A stretch of 64,000 bases of DNA. Origin: Pseudomonadaceae bacterium. GTDB taxonomy: Bacteria > Pseudomonadota > Gammaproteobacteria > Pseudomonadales > Pseudomonadaceae. The translations under genes were made by a program, and so were the position numbers. The notes under the pieces are model-generated. The model searched no databases. It worked only from the letters and a program-made list of their open reading frames with translations, and was not told the DNA's origin. Below, in pieces: positions 59,691 through 64,000 of the stretch. The stretch is from NCBI GenBank assembly GCA_030602315.1, contig JAUVZY010000007.1:52120-116119 (forward strand). The letters are read 5' to 3'. The number at the start of each line of letters is the position of its first letter. Position 1 is the stretch's first letter.

Positions 59691-59883
59691 GGAGCGCCGT
59701 TCTACCTGGTTGTTGTTGTCGGGCTACAACTTTAGTCGTATCTCCGGCAGCCCTGTCCAGCACTTTTTTCCAGCGGCGCCCCGCGGGTTTCGCGGCCTTG
59801 AGCGAACCTCGGCGAGCGAGAAGACAAGCGGCGGCAATCGGCGGCGAAATGCGACAAAGCGTCGCACTTCGCCTTTTTCCCGA

Positions 59884-61275
59884 TCAGGCGTGAACCAGGT
59901 ACCAGCGCCAGTCCTGTTCGCTCACCTCGCTCATGAACTGGCGGTGCTCCTCGCGCTTGATCGCCAGGTACGCGTGGTGGAACTCGTGGCCGAGGGCGTC
60001 CTGCGCCCATTCCGAGTCATCCAGCGTGTGCAGGGCCGACAGCCAGTCGCTGGGCAGGCGCGCGCACGGTTGCTCGTAGCCGTTGCCGACGATCGGCGCG
60101 CCGGGGTCGAGGTTCTGCCGCAGGCCCTTGTGCACGCCATGCAGCACCATGGCCGCCGACAGGTAGGGGTTGGCGTCGGCACCGCTGACCCGGTGCTCGA
60201 TGTGCCGGGTATGCGCCGGGCCGGAGGGAATGCGCAGCGACACGGTGCGGTTGTTGATGCCCCAGTTCAGCGCCTGCGGGGCATAGCTGTTGGCCTGGAA
60301 GCGCCGGTAGGAGTTGGCGTTGGGGCAGAACACCGCCAGGCCGTCCTGCATGGTGTGAAGCAGCCCGCCCACCGCGTGGCGCAGGCGCTCGGCGTTGCTG
60401 GCCAGGCGCGGCGCGTCGAGGTCGTTGAGTTCGCAGGCGAACAGGTTGTTGCCGTCGGCATCGGCCAGGCTGACGTGCATGTGCAGGCCGCTGCCGGCCA
60501 GGTGGCCGAACGGCTTGGCCATGAAGCAGGCCTGCATGCCGTGACGGCGGGCCACGCCGCGCACCAGACGCTTGTAGCGTACCGCCTCGTCCATGGCCTG
60601 CAGCGCATCGTTGCGGTGCTCGAGGGTGATCTCGATCTGCCCCGGTGCGTACTCGGAGATCGCCGTGCGGGCCGGCAGCCCCTGCAGTTCGCAGGCGGCG
60701 TACAGATCGTCGAGGAACGGCGCCAGGTGCTCCAGCTCCAGCACGCCGTAGACCTGCGGCGCCTGGCTGCGCTCGCCATCGGGCTGCGGCGCCGGGCGTG
60801 GCTGGCCGTCGCCGTCGCGCTGCGGGGCGAGCAGGTAGAACTCCAGCTCGGCGGCCATCACCGGGTGGTAGCCGTCGTTCTTCAGCCGCTGGATGGCGCG
60901 GGCCAGCACATGGCGCGGATCGGCGACGCTGGCCGGCAGGCCCAGCTCGGGGTGCATGCACAGCTGCACCTGGGCGGTGGGGCGGTCGCGCCAGGGCTGC
61001 AGGCGCAGGCTGCCAGCCAGCGGGTAGGCCCAGCAGTCGGCATCGCCGACGTCCCAGACCAGGCCGGTGGCGTCCACGTCCTCGCCGCGGATGGTCAGGC
61101 CGAGGATGCTGCTGGGCAGCGGTCGGCCGTCGGTATACAGGGCGCGCAGCTCCTCGCGGCGCAACAGCTTGCCGCGCGGCACGCCGCAGGCGTCGATGAT
61201 GAAGGCCTCGATGCTTTGCACCTCGGGGTGCGCGGCGAGAAAGGCATCGGCTTCGGAAACTTTGGCAAAGAGCAT
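59884..61275 (-). CDS. Glutamine-synthetase-family ligase (PuuA-like)
   Basis: A 463-residue glutamine synthetase-type ATP ligase. It shows IEAFIIDACGVPRGKLLRREE, AAELEFYLL, EYAPGQIEITLEH, GSGLHMHVSLADADGNNLF, and HRVSGADANPYLSAAMVLHG near the end. The sequence resembles gamma-glutamylpolyamine or gamma-glutamylputrescine synthetases (PuuA/SpuI) more than ammonium-assimilating GlnA, and it lacks the adenylylation-loop tyrosine region as far as I can tell. It lies in a set with a class III aminotransferase and a PhyH-type dioxygenase. The amine substrate is unknown. Confidence 0.88.
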   Translation of the reverse strand: MLFAKVSEADAFLAAHPEVQSIEAFIIDACGVPRGKLLRREELRALYTDGRPLPSSILGLTIRGEDVDATGLVWDVGDADCWAYPLAGSLRLQPWRDRPTAQVQLCMHPELGLPASVADPRHVLARAIQRLKNDGYHPVMAAELEFYLLAPQRDGDGQPRPAPQPDGERSQAPQVYGVLELEHLAPFLDDLYAACELQGLPARTAISEYAPGQIEITLEHRNDALQAMDEAVRYKRLVRGVARRHGMQACFMAKPFGHLAGSGLHMHVSLADADGNNLFACELNDLDAPRLASNAERLRHAVGGLLHTMQDGLAVFCPNANSYRRFQANSYAPQALNWGINNRTVSLRIPSGPAHTRHIEHRVSGADANPYLSAAMVLHGVHKGLRQNLDPGAPIVGNGYEQPCARLPSDWLSALHTLDDSEWAQDALGHEFHHAYLAIKREEHRQFMSEVSEQDWRWYLVHA

Positions 61276-61357
61276 CTGAACGGTCTCGTACGGGCGGGCG
61301 CAGCGGCCCGCGAAAACGGGTGTCGGCCGTGAGCGGCCGGTCAGTCAGGCGACGGGT

Positions 61358-61399
61358 TCAGAGGCGTCCGGGGGCGATGCCGGAAGGGTAGCGGGCCAT
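61358..61399 (-). CDS. 13-residue mini-ORF, copy 2 (MARYPSGIAPGRL)
   Basis: Too short for standard ORF finding. An ATG preceded by AGGA nine bases upstream opens a 13-codon frame ending in TGA. It differs from copy 1, 76 bases upstream on the same strand, at six of 42 bases. Three of the six are synonymous, and the core YPSGIAPGR is invariant. Sequence similarity stops at the ORF edges. It precedes the GS-like gene by 82 bases. It could be a leader peptide or a small precursor peptide. Confidence 0.55.
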   Translation of the reverse strand: MARYPSGIAPGRL

Positions 61400-61475
61400 G
61401 GCGTGGGTTCCTGTGGGCGACCGGGGGCACGCGCCTCGTGCGCGTGTGCAAAGGGCGGCATGCAGCCGCCGCGGG

Positions 61476-61517
61476 TCAGTCGCGTCCGGGCGCGATGCCG
61501 GAAGGATAGAGCGCCAT
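61476..61517 (-). CDS. 13-residue mini-ORF, copy 1 (MALYPSGIAPGRD)
   Basis: An ATG two bases after the aminotransferase stop opens a 13-codon frame ending in TGA. GAGG stands seven bases upstream, overlapping the end of the aminotransferase gene. It matches copy 2 in the central YPSGIAPGR, with synonymous changes at A2, Y4 and A9, and amino-acid changes only at positions 3 and 13. Direct coupling to the aminotransferase is likely. Confidence 0.55.
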   Translation of the reverse strand: MALYPSGIAPGRD

Positions 61518-61519
61518 GT

Positions 61520-62917
61520 TCAGGCCTCGCGTGCGCCGGGAATCGCCAGCAGTTCGCCGAGGGCCTGATCGAGGGTCTCGAGCAGGCGGTCCACGTCGGC
61601 GTCACGGGTGTCCGGGCAGCACAGCGTCATGTTGTGGAACGGAGTGATCAGAATACCGCGATTGATCAGGTAGAGGTGAAGTGCCATCTGCAGGCTGTCA
61701 TGGAACGCCGCTTCGGCCTCGGCGCCGTTTTTCGGCGGCTGCGGGCAGAACTGGAATTCGCAGCGCGCGCCCAGCTCGGTCACCGACCAGGCCAGCGCAT
61801 GCCGGGCGATCAGCCGGCGCAGGCCCTCGGCCAGCCGCGCGGCCAGCGCCAGCATGTGGGCGTAGGCGGCGTCGGTCATCACCTGTTCCAGGTTGGCGCG
61901 CATGCAGTGCATGGCCAGGGCGTTGGCCGAGAGGGTGGTGCCCATGCCGCTGTGGCCGTGGCCGTGGGTCATCTCGCTGGCGTGCTGGCGGGCCAGCTGC
62001 ATGGCCTGGGCCATCTCGGCGGTGCAGCCGTACACCGAGGCCGGCACGCCGCCGGCGACCGGCTTGCCGAGGGTGAGAAAGTCCGGCTCGAGGTGCCAGG
62101 CGCGGGTGCAGCCGCCCGGGCCGGTGGAGATGGTGTGGGTTTCGTCGATGATCAGCAGGGTGCCGTAGGCGCGGGTCAGCTCGCGCACCTTTTCCAGAAA
62201 GCCCGGCTCGGGCAGCACCATGCCGATGTTGGTCATCGCCGGCTCCATGATCAGCGCGGCGACGTCGCGGCTGGCCAGCGCCGCTTCCAGCGCGGCCAGA
62301 TCGTTGAACGGCACCGCACGGCTGGTCTTGGCCAGGTTGCGCGCCTGGCCGATCAGCCCCGGGCGGTGGGTGGTCACCCCGTCACGCCAGCGCACCATCA
62401 CATCGTCCACCGTGCCGTGGTAGCAGCCGTCGAACACCAGCAGCACCTTGCGCCCGGTGATCGCCCGCGCCCAGCGGATCACGTAGCGGTTGGCATCGGT
62501 GGCGGTGGCTGCCACCTGCCAGTAGGGCAGGCCGAAGCGTGCGGCGAGCAGCTCGCCACACACCACCGCGTCCTCGCCCGGCAGCATGGTGGTCAGGCCG
62601 TTGCCGGCCTGCTCGGCAATGGCGCGGGCCACCGGCGCGGGCGAGTGGCCGAACATGCTGCCGGTGTCGCCCAGGCAGAAGTCCACGTATTCGTGGCCGT
62701 CCACATCGTGAAAGCGCGCGCCCTGGGCGCTGGCGAGAAACAGCGGCACCGGGGTCGACCAGTCGCTCATCCAGTGCATCGGCACGCCGCCGAACAGCGA
62801 GTGGCGGGCGCGCTCGGCCAGCGCCGCCGAGGTCGGGTTGTTCGCCAGAAACCGCTCGCGCTCGCGCGCGGTGAAGGTGCTGACCGCCTGTTCACTGATG
62901 CCGCTGCTGGTGCTCAT
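61520..62917 (-). CDS. Class III aminotransferase / glutamate-1-semialdehyde-aminomutase-like
   Basis: A 465-residue PLP enzyme of aminotransferase class III. The PLP-binding lysine is Lys285 in LTLGKPVAGGVPASVYG, and Asp259 in IIDETHT would bind the PLP pyridine nitrogen. The central ATATDANRYVIRWARAITGRKVL and GCYHGTVDDVMV are typical of glutamate-1-semialdehyde aminomutase-like proteins. hemL proper is usually elsewhere, and the neighbourhood suggests amine or amino acid metabolism. It follows the dioxygenase gene by 66 bases. Confidence 0.88.
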   Translation of the reverse strand: MSTSSGISEQAVSTFTARERERFLANNPTSAALAERARHSLFGGVPMHWMSDWSTPVPLFLASAQGARFHDVDGHEYVDFCLGDTGSMFGHSPAPVARAIAEQAGNGLTTMLPGEDAVVCGELLAARFGLPYWQVAATATDANRYVIRWARAITGRKVLLVFDGCYHGTVDDVMVRWRDGVTTHRPGLIGQARNLAKTSRAVPFNDLAALEAALASRDVAALIMEPAMTNIGMVLPEPGFLEKVRELTRAYGTLLIIDETHTISTGPGGCTRAWHLEPDFLTLGKPVAGGVPASVYGCTAEMAQAMQLARQHASEMTHGHGHSGMGTTLSANALAMHCMRANLEQVMTDAAYAHMLALAARLAEGLRRLIARHALAWSVTELGARCEFQFCPQPPKNGAEAEAAFHDSLQMALHLYLINRGILITPFHNMTLCCPDTRDADVDRLLETLDQALGELLAIPGAREA

Positions 62918-62983
62918 GGTTGAACGCCTCGTTCGATTTTCCGCACATCTTGGTGAGGACGAAGCGGCGCGTCAATCGGCTGT

Positions 62984-63736
62984 TCAGTCGTACTCGGCAG
63001 GCTCGTGTTCACCCAGCAGACGGCGCTGGCGCGGCGTGGCGGCGGCCAGTACCGCCGGGTTGAAGACGAAGGCGAGGTAGGGCGAGAACTTCTGCGCCAC
63101 CATGCGCCGGCCGTAATGGATCTGCAGCAGGTAGCGGCTGCGCTCGGCCGTGCGGTTGCGACTGCCCGAATGCCAGAGGTCGCTGCGAAACACCAGCACG
63201 TCGCCGGCCCGGCACAGCACCGGCTCGGCCACGCGGCCGTGCCAGTCGCGCTCGCCCGGCTGTGGCTTGCGCCCGGCGCGGTGGCTGCCGGGGATCACGC
63301 AGGTGGGGCAGAGGTCGGCGTCGATGTCGGTCAGGTACAGGTGGGCGGTGAGAATCTGCATGGGCAGCGCAAAGCCGGGTTCGGCCAGCCAGCGTTCGGG
63401 CAGCTCCAGGGCCAGGTAGTCGGCGTGCAGCTCGCCGCCGATGAAACCCGGACGGCTACGCCAGGCGGTCTGGCCGATGACATGGCAGTCCTCGCCCAGC
63501 GCCGCCTCGGCCAGTTCGATCACCCCGGGCAGGTCGATAAATGCCAGCCAGAAAGGGTCGCGGTTGAACACGCAGGTGTAGTGATCGTCCACCAGGCCCT
63601 CATAGTCCAGGCCGATGGGCGTGAGGCGGTCGATGGCTGCGCGCAGCTCGGCGCAGCGCGCGGCATCGAGCACGCCGGGCAGCAGCACGAAGCCGTCGTC
63701 ATGAAGGGCGGCGAGGCGGGTGGCGTCGGTCGGCAT
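62984..63736 (-). CDS. Phytanoyl-CoA dioxygenase (PhyH) family protein
   Basis: A 250-residue Fe(II)/2-oxoglutarate-dependent oxygenase of the PhyH family. The iron motif HxD is His104-Ala-Asp106 (GGELHADYLAL), with distal His189 in DLWHSGSRN, and an arginine near 193-201 to bind 2-oxoglutarate. The C-terminus holds YRYL-like QIHYGRRMVAQKF. The ATG at 63736 has AGGA eight bases upstream. The longer frame to 63787 is not needed. It heads the set oxygenase-aminotransferase-mini-ORFs-ligase. Confidence 0.85.
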   Translation of the reverse strand: MPTDATRLAALHDDGFVLLPGVLDAARCAELRAAIDRLTPIGLDYEGLVDDHYTCVFNRDPFWLAFIDLPGVIELAEAALGEDCHVIGQTAWRSRPGFIGGELHADYLALELPERWLAEPGFALPMQILTAHLYLTDIDADLCPTCVIPGSHRAGRKPQPGERDWHGRVAEPVLCRAGDVLVFRSDLWHSGSRNRTAERSRYLLQIHYGRRMVAQKFSPYLAFVFNPAVLAAATPRQRRLLGEHEPAEYD

Positions 63737-63830
63737 GGCGCAAGTCCTAGGAGGGCGAGAGGCCTGTTCAAAGCCTAGTCGCGCCACACGGCGAGCGCCG
63801 CAGCGTTACCCCCAACCGATGATGGCCGGC

Positions 63831-63909
63831 GGTGGACAAGCAGAGCGTTGTCCACCCTACGCGGAAGCGAGCCCGGGGTAGGGTGGGAAACGACGCCGTC
63901 ATTCCCACC
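63831..63909. repeat. Tandem REP-like palindromes
   Basis: GGTGGACAA (63831-63839) pairs with TTGTCCACC (63848-63856). A second dyad, GGTGGGAA (63882-63889) with TTCCCACC (63902-63909), follows 25 bases later. GTAGGGTGG-type palindromes of this kind are common intergenic repeats in several Pseudomonas genomes, from memory. No transposase is near. Confidence 0.55.
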
Positions 63910-63950
63910 ACCCGAGCCATTGGTGTGGCCATCGACGGATGACGCCGCGC

Positions 63951-64000
63951 TCATCCGGCCTGGCCGACGATCTTCAGCGTGCTCTGCCCGTTGCCCTGGC
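63951..64000 (-). CDS. Possible C-terminus of a gene extending beyond the window
   Basis: Fifteen codons (QGNGQSTLKIVGQAG) run from the right edge to a TGA at 63951-63953 on the minus strand. Nothing identifies the protein. The frame is the only support. Confidence 0.25.
   Translation of the reverse strand, partial: QGNGQSTLKIVGQAG

Noticed and set aside
63740..63932. Short minus-strand ORF across the REP-like palindromes, with a WTTLCLSTAG phrase
   Set aside because: That phrase is just a translation of the palindrome and recurs wherever such repeats lie. There is no ribosome-binding site.

Overview
The window is high-G+C chromosomal DNA from a gammaproteobacterium of the Pseudomonas group. 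The evidence is gene order and protein type. The run queG-nnr-tsaE-amiB-mutL-miaA-hfq-hflX-hflK-hflC-hisZ-purA-tRNA-Leu-rnr-rlmB-rpsF-rpsR-(membrane protein)-rplI-dnaB-alr and the run clpB-pgeF-rluD-bamD-pilS-pilR match the order I recall from P. aeruginosa. The exact species cannot be read from the sequence; a member of the stutzeri/mendocina side of the genus is a guess. I saw no rRNA operon, prophage, insertion sequence or CRISPR array.

Layout. 1-8.5 kb: an MBL-fold hydrolase fragment, then tRNA modification (queG, tsaE, miaA), metabolite repair (nnr), cell-wall amidase (amiB), mismatch repair (mutL) and hfq. 8.5-15.3 kb: hflX, hflKC, hisZ, purA and two identical tRNA-Leu(CAG) genes. 15.4-25.3 kb: rnr-rlmB, an unusual PAS/histidine-kinase-like/receiver protein, the rpsF-rpsR-membrane protein-rplI operon behind a probable S6:S18 leader, then dnaB and alr. 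25.4-31 kb: a YgiQ-type radical SAM protein, a chemoreceptor and a DUF2333 protein. 31-40 kb: pilR, pilS, a PP0621-type protein and bamD on the minus strand, with rluD, pgeF and clpB on the plus strand. 40-47 kb: an ABC1/UbiB-like kinase, a tRNA Asn-Pro-Lys cluster, nadC, a YhcB-like protein, an alpha/beta hydrolase, trpS and zapE. 47-51.3 kb: nfi, ampD-ampE, tatD, a small unknown protein, an O6-alkylguanine-DNA alkyltransferase and a ferritin. 51.4-54.6 kb: a copper unit, copA-cueR and divergent copZ. 54.6-59.7 kb: a TetR regulator and divergent Bcr/CflA exporter, an IMPACT-family protein, a small membrane protein, yjdM, a cold-shock/DUF1294 fusion and an acyl-CoA thioesterase. 59.9-63.7 kb: a minus-strand set of phytanoyl-CoA-dioxygenase-like oxygenase, class III aminotransferase, two mini-ORFs and a glutamine-synthetase-like ligase.

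Most of the window is core housekeeping. The parts that stand out are: (a) two tandem 13-codon ORFs encoding nearly the same peptide between the aminotransferase and the GS-like ligase; (b) a ClpB whose first Walker A motif has lost its lysine within a tight cluster of five missense changes; (c) a hybrid kinase with degenerate ATP-binding boxes but an intact receiver, sitting between rlmB and rpsF; (d) two back-to-back CueR-type promoters with 19-bp spacers; (e) a TtgR-like operator between the TetR gene and the exporter; and (f) an intergenic region carrying DnaA-box-like sites.
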